Shown in pieces: positions 34,408-46,660 of a DNA stretch of 64,000 bases (position 1 is its first letter; each line of letters starts with the position of its first letter). Source of the DNA: Phyto melanocephala (Eukaryota; Arthropoda; Insecta; Diptera; Rhinophoridae); assembly GCA_941918925.1 (NCBI GenBank), contig OW799233.1, positions 4,332,001-4,396,000 on the forward strand, written 5' to 3'. A model generated the notes under the pieces. That model searched no databases, was not told the DNA's origin, and saw only the letters and a program-made list of their open reading frames with translations. The translations under genes and the position numbers were made by a program.

Positions 34408-35593
34408 CAGTGATGCCAGAACTTCATTAGCAAAAATGGCTAAAATTGTGGAAAAAATGGCTAGAAACTAGCTAAAAAAATGGCTAAAAAAATGGCTAAA
34501 TGTTTTAAATAGAAAGTTTTCAATATTTTAATACAAAAAATTAAAAAAAATTTACTTAAAAAAAAATAATAAAATTTAAGACCGTTTGTAATATACTCAA
34601 TATATCTTTGACTAGTTATAAAGTACAAGAATTGTTATAATGGTGTTAAAAGGACTAATTATCATCAGCATCTAGCTCGCTATTATTGTCATTGTCATCT
34701 TAACTTTCTTTAGATCCTGTCAATTTAAGATAATTATTTATGTGGTACTTCATATTGATAACAGCATTTATCAACCCCTTTTAAGCCGTATATTAAAAAA
34801 CGTATATAGAAAAAAATAAAATATAGGTCTTTTGAAATAAACCAGACTCTTTTCAAGCTTTACAAGTCAATGTTGAACATGCCATACAAGAAAAACGACT
34901 TGAGTAAGTGGAAAAAATGCTCGAATATTTTTCGAAAATTCGTTTCTGCAGAAGAAGTCGTGGAGGCCATTTGAATGAGGTTTTATTTAGAACTTAATTG
35001 TATCGATTGTACTTTTGTAACTTTTGAATTTCCGTAACAATAAGTGTGTTTTTTTAAATAAATCATATCACTCTTATTGAAAACACTTTTACATAGCTAA
35101 TGTATCCTCCTGCTGTTGTAGCTTAAAATTCACTGGATTAAAAGGTAAAGGCTTGGTCTGGATAATATGTATTTAATTTCACATTTACAGTATTTACAAA
35201 AACTTTTTAACTTCTGTAATCCATTCTATTAATTTTGGGTGGGAAACTTCTGGGAAAATTTTGTTTATTTTTCTTAAATTTCTTTTTTTATTTATTTATT
35301 AAATACACATGCTTGGTTGGCTTTTTTGCTGATTGATTGTTTGTTTATGTAATATTTAAAAGAGGTTCCCATCGATGCAATTTTTATTAGTTAAAAAAAC
35401 ATTGTTTATAGAAGCGTTTTTCACTATTTAGGAAACGAAACAACAACAACACTTAAAAGCTAAAAACAAAAAATGGCTAAAAAATATCTAGGAATGGCTA
35501 AAAAATGGCTTATAGCTTAAAGCAGATTTTCCTAGCTAAGCGTGTTCAAAAATAGCTAAATCTAGCTATAAAATAGCTAAATTGGCAACACTG
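34408..35593 (-). mobile_element. hAT transposon, internally deleted, with 8-bp target duplication
   Basis: The left end CAGTGATGCCA and the reversed right end CAGTGTTGCCA match at 10 of 11 positions. GTTATAAG is repeated exactly on both sides (34400-34407 and 35594-35601), the 8-bp duplication of the hAT superfamily. Both sub-terminal regions are packed with short motifs of the type 'tggctaaa' / 'tagctaaa' (34437-34500; 35470-35580), probably transposase-binding sites. A degenerate acidic C-terminal coding stretch (DDNDNNSELDADDN and stop, minus strand, about 34700-34656) is all that is left of the gene. Confidence 0.88.
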
Positions 35594-36789
35594 GTTATAA
35601 GAAACAATAACCATGTTCAAGGATATGCCTTCTGTTGGTAACTCCAAATTTTTTTATTATACACCCAACATTAGCGCCTTCCATATTTTGAATCTATTCA
35701 GATTTACATTAAAAAAATAAAATAAAATTTCTGTTGATTTTATGTAATTAAATCTTGTATTATTTTTCACAAATTGAATATGAATATATAACCTTTGCGT
35801 ATAAGTGACGAGCGTAATTATTTGTAAAATATATATAACGCATACGTCTCAGGTGTCAATTATGCATGCTTTGTATTTATAACGAAACGACTGTATGTAT
35901 ACTTGAGCATGTGAATGTGAAATTATTTTTTATGTAAATTATTTAAATAAATTTATCACATTCGTAAACAGCACAACGAATGGAAATAAATGTGTTGCAT
36001 TCATATTGACAAATATGTGCGCGTAGAAGTGGAATATATATTTTCGTAAATTAATATGAATGTGAGAAAAAATAAATATATTTAACACAAAACGATGCGT
36101 AGACATATTTGTTAAATCAATATATTATGGAAGTGGTAACAATGGTAACTCTATTTCGAAGAATTGTTTACTGAAGTTCATTTCAATCATTTTTAAATAA
36201 TGAACTCACATTTAAGGAACTCGGAACACTTTTGTTTGTGAGTATATATGTTTGAACATAGATGTATATTTAAATATATTTTTTTTACATTCCTTAAGTT
36301 TAAGATTGTAAAAACTGTACATTAAATATTTTTTATAAATTCTGATGGTTCTGTATGTATTTCGATTATGGAAAAATTCATCATGGGGTATAAATATTTA
36401 ATTCATTGCAACAGAAATATAAATTTTTCGAATAAAATAATGATTTAGCATAAATTGTTATACCAAAATAAATTTTTTTTATTTTAAAAACCGTCCAAAA
36501 CTAGTCTGAAAATAGTCCAAAAATTTAGCTGTTTTTATTGCCTTAAGTTTAAGTTTTTTACTTAGTTGTATATAAAACAAAGTAAAAATTACAAAAAAAA
36601 TATTTCCCATTTGTTGTTTGAATTTCAGCAACTAATTTTTCCTTGATTTGAAAATAAAAAAAAAGCAAAACAATTGATCATAAAATTTTTAATTAGATAA
36701 ATAGTTAAGAAGAAGTGTTTGGCGCTTGTAGTGAAAATGAAATGGGTGTTTTTACAGTGGTATTAAATTTAAAAATAGCCCAATTTTTT

Positions 36790-37290
36790 ATGACTCTTTG
36801 TGACGGTATATCGTCAATAATGTGGCGAATTTTGTCCTGCAAGTAATCAATCGTTTCTGCGTAGACTAGAGGCTTCACATATTGCCACAGAAAATAGTCT
36901 AGCGGTGTTAACTAGCATGATATTGGATGCCAAATCACGTGTCCGAAACATAAAATGATGCTGTTATTAAATATTTCCTTCCAAGAATCAATTGTGGCAG
37001 AAGCTGCGTGCTACGTTGCGCCGGCTTGTTGAAACCACAGCTCTTAGACATTATGGTTGTTAAATTGATGATAGAAAAGTCCAGTAATGATGGCTTTTTA
37101 GTAGTCACCATTGACTGTAGCATTCTGACGAGCATCGTTTTTAAAAAAGTAGGGACTAATGTTTCCACCTGCCCATAAAAGACGCCACTCAGGTATTCTG
37201 GATGTAACCAAACTAAACGTAAATTACTTGACATCCAGCCAAAAGGCCGGCCGTTAAATAGGTGACAATACCATTGTCCTTTACCTGTAT
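36790..37290 (-). pseudogene. Mariner-type transposase remnant (VNGDxY group)
   Basis: On the minus strand from about 37255: AFWLDVK (equivalent to AHFWLNGYV), LLWAGGNISPYFFKNDARQ and NATVNGDY (about 37110), then after a frameshift ELWFQQAGAT (the catalytic Asp of QQDGAT replaced by Ala, about 37030), and LTPLDYFLWQYVKPLVYAET (about 36930-36870) with the third catalytic Asp block. Interrupted by stops and frameshifts. Same group as 39855-40235 and 7895-8690. Ends are not resolved. Confidence 0.6.
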
Positions 37291-39498
37291 AAAAAGCAAC
37301 CGGTATAATTTTCATTTAATTTAGCTGGTTTTTCTATCTTCTGCTAACATTTATTTATAGTCTGCTATTGTGTATTTGTAGTCTTTCAGGCAAACATTTC
37401 TCTTGAAAAAAGTCACCTCTGGTAGTAGTTGAAAACTTCATTGATATGTATAGAAACCTCTAGCTTATGTGCAAATGTTGAAAGTGAGGTGGTTTGAGTT
37501 TCCAGTTGATTTGATGTCGGCAACTAAGCTGAGACAGTATTAACAACCGAGCATAAAGCAGAGACCATTTTATACAAAATGCTTACTTTGATTGAAATCT
37601 AACCAGAATTTTCAATGACACTCGCTCTAGATAATATCAATGCACACAGATGTAGACACTTGGCATACAAAATTTGCCTCGCCAATCAGGCGTGTGTTTG
37701 ATGTGTATTAACAAGGAAATGACCACAAACACATTAAGTTGTTGTTACTGCAAGAGACCGTATTGTGATAATATGTCTGTATTTGAATACTTGCAATTGT
37801 GTAGCAGAGTGTTTGAAATCATCTATTTAAAAATATTAAGAAGTCTAACTGTGTTATAAAACAATTTTTCTTTAAAGTTCTCAGTGTGTGTGAAGTTAAA
37901 TTTTGTTTAATTTTGCGGTTTTTTCGTTATGTTGCTACTCTTGTAAACACTTGTCCATGTGATATAAAATTACATTACTGTGTTTAATTGTAATGAAAAT
38001 TTAAATAGTTAGTGTTTGGTTTGGTATTTTCTAATTTTTTTTCTAAAATTTTGACCTTTGTTGCGCTCTTTTCTCTTAATTAATTAATTTAATTAAACTA
38101 ATTAAAATAACTAAACTGATTTTTTAATAATTAATATGTAACCACACATTTGCACATTTGTTAAAGTGATTTAATTGATAGGAAGAGATAAATAACTCTA
38201 TAGGAGTTGGAGTGTTGCAATGTAGATTAATAAGATACTCGTATTCAATCAGCCGACTGTTGCTTTTAGACATAATTTATCAACGTTACCAAATTTTTAA
38301 TAAATAGCTCAAAAAATTAATCAGATTAAGTTATTATTTATTTATGAAAAATTTTATTAACAATTTCAGGAAATTTTTTATTTCCAATAAATTTTTGTTT
38401 GTTAAGCAACCTACTAATTCATACAGGTATAAATGTACAAACTCGTATACTGGAAATATATGCGCTTCTTAGGTAGCGTTGTTCTTACTACTGGTATTTA
38501 TTCAATACTCAGTTATTAAATAATATTTTATTAAGTTCATGGAAACTTATTACTCGTATTGATTTTATTGAGAAAAGTAAAAATTAAAATTATCATTTAA
38601 CTACATTTTATAAATTTACGTAATAATTTATAATCAGTGGTTCTTATTTTACAAATTTTAGATTTATTAACTTCGACAATGCTAAATTAACTTAAAAAAG
38701 AAGAGAAGTAAGTTCTTGTACTTCCCTATAATATTCTGTCTAAACTTTAATTAATAGTACCTAATTTTAGAATTCTGTGTTTATATGTATATTCAAAAAC
38801 TTAAAAAATACAAAATGTATAAAAAAAAAATTAGAAAAAGTACCTTTTGTTTGACCCATATAATTTTTGGTCTCACCAAAGTTAATAGTCACTAATTTAA
38901 AGCATTTTTTTCAAATGTAAAAAAAGTTAAAAAAGTACCTTTTTAGTTGCCCATAAAATTTTCAATCTCAATTTGGATCAAAAGTGTCTCATTTTAAGAT
39001 TCTGGCGTCATAAACATAGAAAATTAAAAAACTACCATAAAAAATTGAAAAAGTACCTTTTTTGTAGTCTAATATATCTTTAATCACCACTTAGATCAAT
39101 TATTTAAAAAATCAAAATTCATTAACGTAGAAAATACAAAAGGTTGCAGATAAAACTTTCAGTCTCACATCAGATAAATAGTCTTTAATTTAAATATCAA
39201 TGTATGAATACCACATTTAAATGTTTATTTAATATTAAAATATTTGAATATACATGATTTAAAGTGAATAAATCTACTTTTATTTGCATAAAAATAAATA
39301 TTTTCTAAAAGTACCAAATCGTTTCCCAGAATTTTGCCTTTTCTACGATGTTATGAATATGTTTAAGGTTTGATTAAATTTAATAATTTTGTATATTTGG
39401 CAGAACTCCTATTACAAATTGTATCCAAATTGGTCGAGTAATTAGAAATTAATCATATTTTCCCCTTTTTTGTCACCTAGAAATTTAAAAAAAAATTC

Positions 39499-39586
39499 AG
39501 TGAAAGTAAATCACTCAGAATTTCCATAAAATTGTTGTTATAAACAATAACACTACAATGGAAATTCCGAGTGATTTAATTTCACT
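39499..39586. repeat. 88-bp near-perfect hairpin
   Basis: The arms 'gtgaaagtaaatcactcaga...' (from 39500) and, reversed from 39585, 'gtgaaattaaatcactcgga...' match over about 29 bases with two differences, and an inner pair (ttgttat/ataac) extends the stem. It could be a tiny MITE or a structured transcript segment. It is followed by a 'catgcatacata' microsatellite (39645-39705). Confidence 0.7.
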
Positions 39587-39854
39587 CATTTTACCCGTTT
39601 CTTCCATCTCAAAAAGTGCGAATTTTCAAAAATCTCTTTACACATGCATTCATGCATACATATAAACATGCATGCATACATATTAACATGCATACATACA
39701 CATATTTTTTTTAATATTCTGACAGATAATAAAGTCTAAAAAAATTTCAACCAAATTCATTTAAGTTTTTTAAATTAATCAACATGTTAACCTTTGACAA
39801 ATTAGTTTACAGTTTATTTACTTTAACCATATTGCGACATTACTTTGGCCGATT

Positions 39855-40235
39855 TTGCCAACAAAAATCATCTTTTCAGATGAAGCTCACTTTGATCTTG
39901 GCGGGTATGTAAACAAGCAAAATTGTCACATTTGGGGCACAGAAAACCCGTACGCATACATTGAAAAGCCGATACACCCAAAACGAGTCACTGTTTGGTG
40001 CGGATTTTGGTCCAGAGGCATAATTGGGCCATTTTTCTTCGAATATGAGCAAGGAGTGGCAGAAGTCAATGGCGATCGTTATCGGGCCATGTTGAATGAA
40101 TTTTTGTTCACAAAAATTTAAGAGGAGGATATTGGCAACATTTGGTTTCAACAGGAACAGGCACACAGCCGAAGCTACACTTTTTTTATAGCATTTAAAA
40201 AAAAAGTTATTTGGCGGAACCTTTACATGTTTTTC
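39855..40235 (+). pseudogene. Mariner-type transposase fragment (catalytic core)
   Basis: The plus strand reads IIFSDEAHFDLGGYVNKQNC (first catalytic Asp, about 39868), KPIHPKRVTVWCGFWSRGII, FFFEYEQG and VNGDRYRAMLNEFLF up to a stop at 40119. After the stop, IGNIWFQQEQAH follows in the same frame, where the second catalytic Asp of QQDGAT is Glu. Homology fades after about 40235. Neither the N-terminal DNA-binding part nor the C-terminal block is present, so this is a short old fragment. It is the best-conserved member of this group in the window. Confidence 0.7.
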
Positions 40236-41629
40236 TCAAGTTATGGCCTCCTAAGAAATGAAATGAAGTAGTATTTTTAAATTAATTTTATTATTTTTAT
40301 TATAATTTTTTTGTATAAACTGATGCCGGTTTTTATTGATATCATTTTATAAATGAGAAATTATCGGCTCTATGGAAAACAGCAATATTATTTGCAAGTG
40401 TGTTTGTATTGAAGTAAAAGTTGAAACAAAAAAATTAAATTAATAAATAAAATATATAAAATAATGCCATGTATTGAAATTGTTGTGATATGAGTGTGTG
40501 GCTTACTTTTTTTACTTAATAAATAAGTTAATGAGATTATGAAAAGTTTTTTGTGATTAATTTTTAATTAAAAACATTTTTGCCACTTTTGCTCCTTCAG
40601 TATCTGATGTTTATGGTTTTTCAACATTATTAAGCGTATGTGTTTTTTTTTACAGCGTTTAACGTAAATGCCTAACGTATTTAACGTATTATGAGCTTAA
40701 CATTCTGTTTGTAGTTTTTACAATATTCATTTGAGGTGCAATTAACAAGATGTACTCTGGAATCTAATAGATAATAAGGCCGGCTCAGTAATGTTACAAG
40801 AAAACCAGATAGACTCATTAATACAACTTATTATCAGATATTCAGGACAAGTTGTGAAAAATATTGTTGTGTATATATTAACAATTCGCCAGATTTAATT
40901 TTTGTATACAATAGTTGTAACAAATTATAATTTAAAAGATTGTGATAATAAAAAAATGTTTGTTTAAAACTTGTAAAAAAATAAAGCATTAAATATCCAA
41001 CTTCATGAGAATATGTGTGTGTGTGCAAAATCTTAAATATAAATATAACTGGTATAAAAAAGTTAAAACCACCCTACTTGAATCAATGCTATTTGATGTT
41101 TTAAGTCTACACGCAAAAAAAAAAAAAACCGAAGAGCATTGAAATGGATTGAATTGTATGATTGTAGTTAAAACATATAATGGTTGCAAGTTATCATTAT
41201 TATGTTGAATCAAAGCATCATACAATAATCATTTTATAATTACATATATTGTAATATAAATAGTATTTGCGGTTTTCACAGGCAAATTGTTGTTTTTTTA
41301 TATTGATTGTACTTTTAAATTACAATTTTTTATATCATTATTTTTTATATTTTATCGTTTAATTTTATTATTTATTATTTATTATTTATTATTTATTATT
41401 TGTTTTTTATTTTTATTTTTGTATAGTTTCTTCACATGTCCAACTTTTTAAATAATAAAAATATATTCAGCATGAAGAAAAACTGTTGAAAACAAATTAC
41501 ATTTAAAAGATATCATAGCTTGATTGCTTTGTAGTCATACTATTTTACTAATTTTAAATGCTTTTGAATATATTATAACTTTTTGCGTAGACATCATACT
41601 ATTTTTGTTATAATAATTTTTTTAGTTAT

Positions 41630-42534
41630 TATACCCTTCACACAGTGAAAAAGGGTATATATAGGTTTGTCATTCCGTGTGAAATTTTTACAATTTTCAT
41701 TTCCGACCCCATAAAGTATATATTTTCTGAAAGCTTATGAATTTGGGAGTCGATTAAGCTCTGTCAGTCTGTCCGTCTGACCGTCTGTCCGTGTGTATGT
41801 TGAAATCAACTTTTTGAAGCCCCCGACATCGCTTGGACCGGGGTGAGGTATTAAAATATCAGAAATATTCGGGAGTAGATTGGTATTAAAAATCAGAAAC
41901 ATCGGTACATAAACAACTGAGATATGAGCAAAAACCCACGACCACCTCGATTTTTTTTCACAAAAACAACATTACAACAACAACATACATACATACAAAC
42001 GTGTATATTGATTAGAGAAAACGTGGCATCGAATCCCAGCTGAGCCAAAAAAAAATTTTATATAATTTTTTTAAAATTTTTTTTTTATTTTTTTTTATTT
42101 TTTTTTATTTTTTATTTTTTTTTTTTATTTAATGTATTATTTATATTTTTATAATTTTGTTAAAATTTTTTTTTAATTTTTTTTTAAATTTTTTTTTTTC
42201 GTTTTATATATATTATTTATATTTTAATATTTTTTTTTAAATTTTTTCTTCGTTTTATATTTATTATATTATATTTTAATAATTTTTTTTTAATTTTTTT
42301 TTCTAATAGTTTTTTAAATTTTTTTTTTAAATTTTTTTTTATTTTTGTTTTTTTAACATACATACGTAAATGTATAATTTTACAATGGGATGTTTTTATA
42401 TATGTATGTTTTTTATATGTATGTACGTATTTCATATGGGATGAATGGTGACACAACTACTGTTATTGCATGACTACACGTTGTGAAGGGTATATAAGAT
42501 TCGGCACGGCCGAATATATCGCTCTTACTTGTTT
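41630..42534 (+). mobile_element. Helentron/DINE-like non-autonomous element, copy B
   Basis: Left end TATACCCTTCACACAG; right end GTGAAGGGTATATAAG, hairpin ATTCGGC-ACG-GCCGAAT and tail CTCTTACTTGTTT. The 13-base terminal motif TATACCCTTCACA recurs inverted just before the hairpin. The interior carries 'gtctgtccgtctgaccg', 'ctgagatatgagcaaaaaccca', 'ggcatcgaatcccagctgagcc' and an approximately 300-bp T-rich tract. It is uninterrupted, so it shows the original sequence into which the Helitron of copy A inserted. Confidence 0.7.
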
Positions 42535-43397
42535 TTAAAATATAATTTTCTAGCATTTTTTGTTTTAAATTCATAAAAATATTTATACCGAACAATGCTA
42601 AAAATTTCCATCCCTGATATACGTGCTTAAGAAAAACATAAATATACATACGGTGACAGTTTAGTGTTTTGTACAAAAACAAATTGACCATTTTATTGCA
42701 TTTTGTAGTTATTGCGGGGACGAGTTTAACTGATTTTCTTGTATCATGACCTACGTGATATGTGTTAGTTAGAATTGACTTTACGCAGCTTTTAAATGTT
42801 CTTCAAACCCATATGACATTCAGATGTAAGTAAGCGAATTATTAATTTTTATCGTAAAAAAAAAAAATCTAAATTATTCTCGATTTGTTATCGAATAAGT
42901 GTGTAGCTTTCAAATCACAACAACCACAAACTTAATGCGTGCATATTTCGCAGGCGGAATAAAATATTCTACCTGGTTATATTTGGATTGTCTGACATGT
43001 ACTGTGTAATTGCGGTAAACGTAATAACAATAAATTAAGTTTATTTAAATTTAACCAATCTTTTGTTTTGGCAATGTTTATAAATATTGTAAATAAAATT
43101 TTAACATAAATCTATATACAAGTCATATGTATTTTTGTATATATGTTTGCATGTACGTATGTATGTATACAACCATAACACACTTGTCTATTGCATATTA
43201 TGGGATACGTATTTATGGATGTAATATATTATCAATATTCTTTTCGACAAATAAAATTATGGTTATGTACTTAAAAGATATACATATGTGTGTGAATTTT
43301 GGTTGCCTGTTTTTCTCTATCTGTTTTTTTTACGAAAAAAAAAAGAAAATAATAATAAAATTCAGCCCTATGTCACATGCCATTATTTTATACTCAC

Positions 43398-43615
43398 CAT
43401 TGATAGGCGAAAATATATTTAGATAGAGGCAGTCTTCTGATTGATTTTCCAGATGCGGTAATAGTCTTTTCAAATATTCTAGACGTCCTTTTGGCATTTT
43501 TTCCAATGCGGCTGTTTCGTTTTGAATATTTGGCAAATGCTGTGGACAGACAGGACTGTAGGTATCCGATATACGTATGCCATCCCAGGGAGCTGGTGCG
43601 CGTGTAGGACTAAAT
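43398..43615 (-). CDS. Nlg: Neuroligin exon 2 (residues 210-282)
   Basis: The acceptor 'aatttttgcag' precedes 43615; the donor GTGAGT follows 43398. The 218 nt finish the split Arg codon of exon 1 and leave one base (G) for exon 3. It encodes FSPTRAPAPWDGIRISDTYS, PVCPQHLPNIQ, a helical linker (EKMPKGRLEYLKRLLPHLEN) and QSEDCLYLNIFSPIN. SEDCLYLNI is the hallmark N-terminal esterase-fold signature, and the two cysteines (PVCPQ and EDCLYL) form the conserved first disulfide of the family. The NQS and NET sequons are potential N-glycosylation sites. Confidence 0.95.
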
Positions 43616-43874
43616 CTGCAAAAATTAAAAATATTACAATTACAATAAAATGGAAACTACACAATATGATAACATCTAACCAGCAAAAACATTGCAAAGA
43701 AGCAAATGAATTCCTTTGCATTATTGATTTAGAGTGTAAATGCATTTCCATTACTGTTTTCAAATTACTGTCCAATTCAACGAGATCTTTTCGAGATTTT
43801 TCCAGAAGCAGGAACATTTGGTATCAAATGAATTGAAACCGAAATACCTTTAAATTTTTTCGCACCGAATAACT

Positions 43875-44360
43875 ACTTTAAATGAAAAATGAATCCATTA
43901 CGATAACCCCAAGGGTAAGAAATCATATGTGAAGCCCAGCCAAACAGCTGAATCGAAAGCATAATCAAATATTCATGGCGTAAAGATTGGAACAAATTTT
44001 AAAATTTATTAGAAGCTGCTTAAATCTGGTTAGATCAACAATGAGAATTGGTACCTGATAAAACCGATTCGTTTAAAGGTTGCAATTGCCGAAAAACATC
44101 AAGAATATGTGGCCAGATGTGAAGACATATGCTATTATGATAGCGCTAGCCCACATGTGTGAATATCTTTTTTAAAACTATTGAGGAGGAAATGGTAAGG
44201 AAGTTTTGTCACAGTCATCTTATAGTCCATACTTTCAATATAGTTCATACGTTTAATATTTCTTTCCAACGATGCAGAACGCTCTCTCTAGAATAGGCTT
44301 TACTTAAGAACGGGTTGTCTAAAAATTGGCTTGATTGTATACGGTCCCGTCAAGAAAACA
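43875..44360 (+). pseudogene. Mariner (DD34D) transposase remnant
   Basis: Plus-strand reading across frames gives WIHYDNPKGKKSYVKPSQTA (about 43888-43950), SNIHGVKI (about 43965), IRLKVAIAEKHQEYVAR (about 44066-44118) and SASPHV, where mariner has DNARPHV with a catalytic Asp. TMQNALSRIGFT (about 44270-44305) corresponds to RSMQNALxxxRF. The order matches the second half of a mariner transposase. Stops and frameshifts are many. It sits within intron 1 only about 260 bp upstream of the exon 2 acceptor, on the opposite strand to neuroligin. Confidence 0.65.
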
Positions 44361-45094
44361 CTAACTTATTATACATATTTATTTCATCCTTTGAATTGAA
44401 TTGAGTTTTACTTCATTTTGTTTAGTTTTTCATTTTTTTATTTCATTTTTATTTGACGTCAATCTTTTGTCGTCCGTTGAAGAAACAACATTTAATAAAC
44501 ATACGAACATAGAACGGTTGTTTATATAGACGTTTTTTCTTAAAGAGACTTTAAAAAAAAAATTTTTTTGAGAAAAATGTTTTTTTAATTTTTTTTCTTT
44601 AGTTTTACAATCCTTAGCGTTCTTAATAAAAATAATTTTTTGTGATTAAAAAAGAGTTTTTATTATATTTTTAAAAATATTTTATCCTTTGTTAGCAACA
44701 TTTAAGAATTTATTAAGAAACCAAAATGAAGCCATTTTACTCCCAATACGAATAAAAATTCAATTTATTATTTAAGTAGGCTATTAAAGAGATAATAGCC
44801 TATTTACCATTAAAATATGTTTTTAATATTTATTACATATGGATTTAGGTTTCAGTCATATACATTTCTCACGTATATACGAAAAAAATTATTTTTTACC
44901 TTTAATAGTAAATCCATTTAAAGAAAATTTTTAAAAATTTTTAAGTTTTTGTAAATCTAAAGTCGTTGTTATCCTTGAAAGTATTATGGATCAAATACAA
45001 CAACTTTTAAGGGGTTTGTCAAATAACGATAACATAATATTATCAATCGTAATCAAGATCAAAGTTTTTAATGCGCAACAGTAATGCACTAGCT

Positions 45095-45650
45095 TTTCAC
45101 ACGAGAGTGTTACGTTTGGTATTCCGTTTGTAATCTTTTTCGTATTCACTCTATTATTTAAATTTATTCTGAATCCTTGTAGCTACACCCAGAAAACAAA
45201 TAATCAAATTTATTGCCAATCGAATGTTTCATTTCTTGCAATAAAACTTTTCTTTTGTGGTTATAAAAATTCTATTGCAAGAACAATAATTTCTCAGTGC
45301 TGGCTGCATATTTATCTTCGGAAACGAAATTTTTTTTATGTACAAACGTAAAAATCTACTATCACAACTAAACTTTGCGATTGGCAACAATTACGGTAGT
45401 CACAACCGATACTGTTTGCTCTGTGTAGAGAAGTCAGTTAAGCTATGTACGTCCTTTTTTCTGTCGGTCTGTGTGAGTGTTGAAATCAACTTTTTAAAGG
45501 TCCCACATATCCCACGAACTCGTAAGTAATAAAAATTTATTATAAATACTTTCTAGAATTTTGCTATCTTAAATCAGCATTTTCGATCCATTAACGGCTG
45601 AGATATAAGAAAGCCAGTTTTTTTTGCAAAAATATTAACTCTTTATTAAT
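45095..45650 (+). mobile_element. Degenerate Helentron-like copy
   Basis: Family phrases appear in order: 'ggtattccgtttgtaatctttttcgtattcactctatt' (45117-45155), 'ctgtcggtctgtgtgagtgttgaaatcaactttttaaaggtccc' (45461-45505) and 'acggctgagatataagaaagccag' (45595-45618). About 150 bp of unrelated sequence (45185-45330) lies inside. Ends are not resolved. Confidence 0.4.
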
Positions 45651-45789
45651 AATGCAGCAACAAAGTTCAATTAAGATAACAACAACAAAAGCAAACGGAT
45701 GCTGATGTATAGTATGTATGTACGTACATGATGGTACAAACTGTGTGTTTATTGTAGTTGTTATATTTTTCTGAGCTTATACGAATATA

Positions 45790-46660
45790 CGAATGTATGT
45801 AGTGAAGATAAAAGTACCGTGTAGAGCACCGGGTGTCTGAAATCTAAAAATAGAAGAAAACCTGCATAGTGTAAACCGGGTTAATGCAACACTGCCAGTC
45901 AAAATAATTAATAGTTGTCGGATGGCTAAGTCGTAAGTGAAAATCGCTAGAATAACTCTAAGCGGTGCAGGTTTAATCAACGATGCTTTTAAAATGGGGG
46001 ACACTCGCATACTAAAGCCATCTTAAGATTGCAATGGCTTGTTTCCGGCCTTTAGCAATAGAGACGGCCACCAGAAAACAACGCCCCGGAAAAAAAGAAA
46101 AGAACCAAGCATCAGGAAACATCCGAGTGGAAAACCAAGACTGGGCCAGTCGAATCTTCTGAAACAGCACGGAGGCTTCAGACCTGAAATTAAGCACGCT
46201 CCGAAAGCAGACCGAACCACTGATCAACTCTAGCACTATCAAAATCAACACCACCACCGTTCATCATTAGCAGAACCATCAAAACCAACACTACCACTGT
46301 TCATAATTAGCATCACCATCACAATTAAGCACCATCAAAACCAACACCACCACTGTTCATCATTAGCATCACCATCACAGTTTAGCAACATTAACATAAA
46401 CCAACGGGTACAGTTAGTCAAAACCAATATTAAAAAGAGAAAAACTTGTACATATTTATTCGGTAAAGAAATTGATCGGCGGGACATCGGCCGTTAACCG
46501 ATTGTTAAAGATAGGGACATTTCGTTTATTAATTTTACTATGGCCGTGGGGGGAATTGGACAATCGGAACTCAGGGTAAACTTCGATAATTCTCATTTGA
46601 CATCGAGACAGTCGAGTTTCGGGGAAAGTGAAATTATGAAACATGACAAAGTTTTAATTT
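45790..46660. other. GC-richer block of unknown origin, probably from a transposable element
   Basis: This stretch is visibly less AT-rich than its surroundings, with phrases such as 'gtagagcaccgggtgtctg', 'agacggccaccagaaaac' and 'tcggcgggacatcggccg'. It contains a short tandem array (46231-46388) and no convincing long ORF (the longest are about 80 codons on both strands and overlap). It may be the untranslated leader of a retroelement or a foreign insert. I recognise no protein. Confidence 0.3.
46231..46388. repeat. Short tandem array, about three units of 40-60 bp
   Basis: Units start near 46235, 46275 and 46331 and share 'accatcaaaaccaacaccac' and 'tgttcatcattagcatcac'. Spacing is uneven (about 40 and 56 bp), so internal deletions have occurred. 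Confidence 0.75.

Larger units (their letters stand above)
21239..43397 (-). other. Neuroligin intron 2 (about 22.2 kb)
   Basis: Bounded by the donor after 43398 (GTGAGT) and the acceptor before 21238. It holds most of the window's resolved insertions: the SINE, an RNase H remnant, the densovirus-like region, a TTA-flanked MITE, the nested Tc1-in-mariner, the hAT element, two mariner-type remnants and Helentron-like copy B. I see nothing I can name in 23800-25860, 28800-29950, 35620-36780, 37330-39490 and 40250-41620 beyond AT-rich sequence and simple repeats ('catacatac' runs at 39650-39710, 'ttatta' runs at 41360-41400). Confidence 0.8.

Noticed and set aside
37674..37859. 61-codon ORF with several cysteines (CLMCINKE, CCYCKRPYC)
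   Set aside because: The spacing suggests a zinc-finger at first sight, but it is short, isolated and without splice or family support.
42217..42456. Lys/Asn/Ile-rich ORF on the minus strand
   Set aside because: Product of the T-rich tract in Helentron-like copy B.
43479..43817. 112-codon ORF overlapping neuroligin exon 2 in another frame
   Set aside because: Crosses the exon 2 acceptor; the spliced frame of neuroligin is clearly the real one.
46231..46388. CRISPR-like repeat array
   Set aside because: Eukaryotic context, uneven spacing and imperfect units; a plain tandem repeat.
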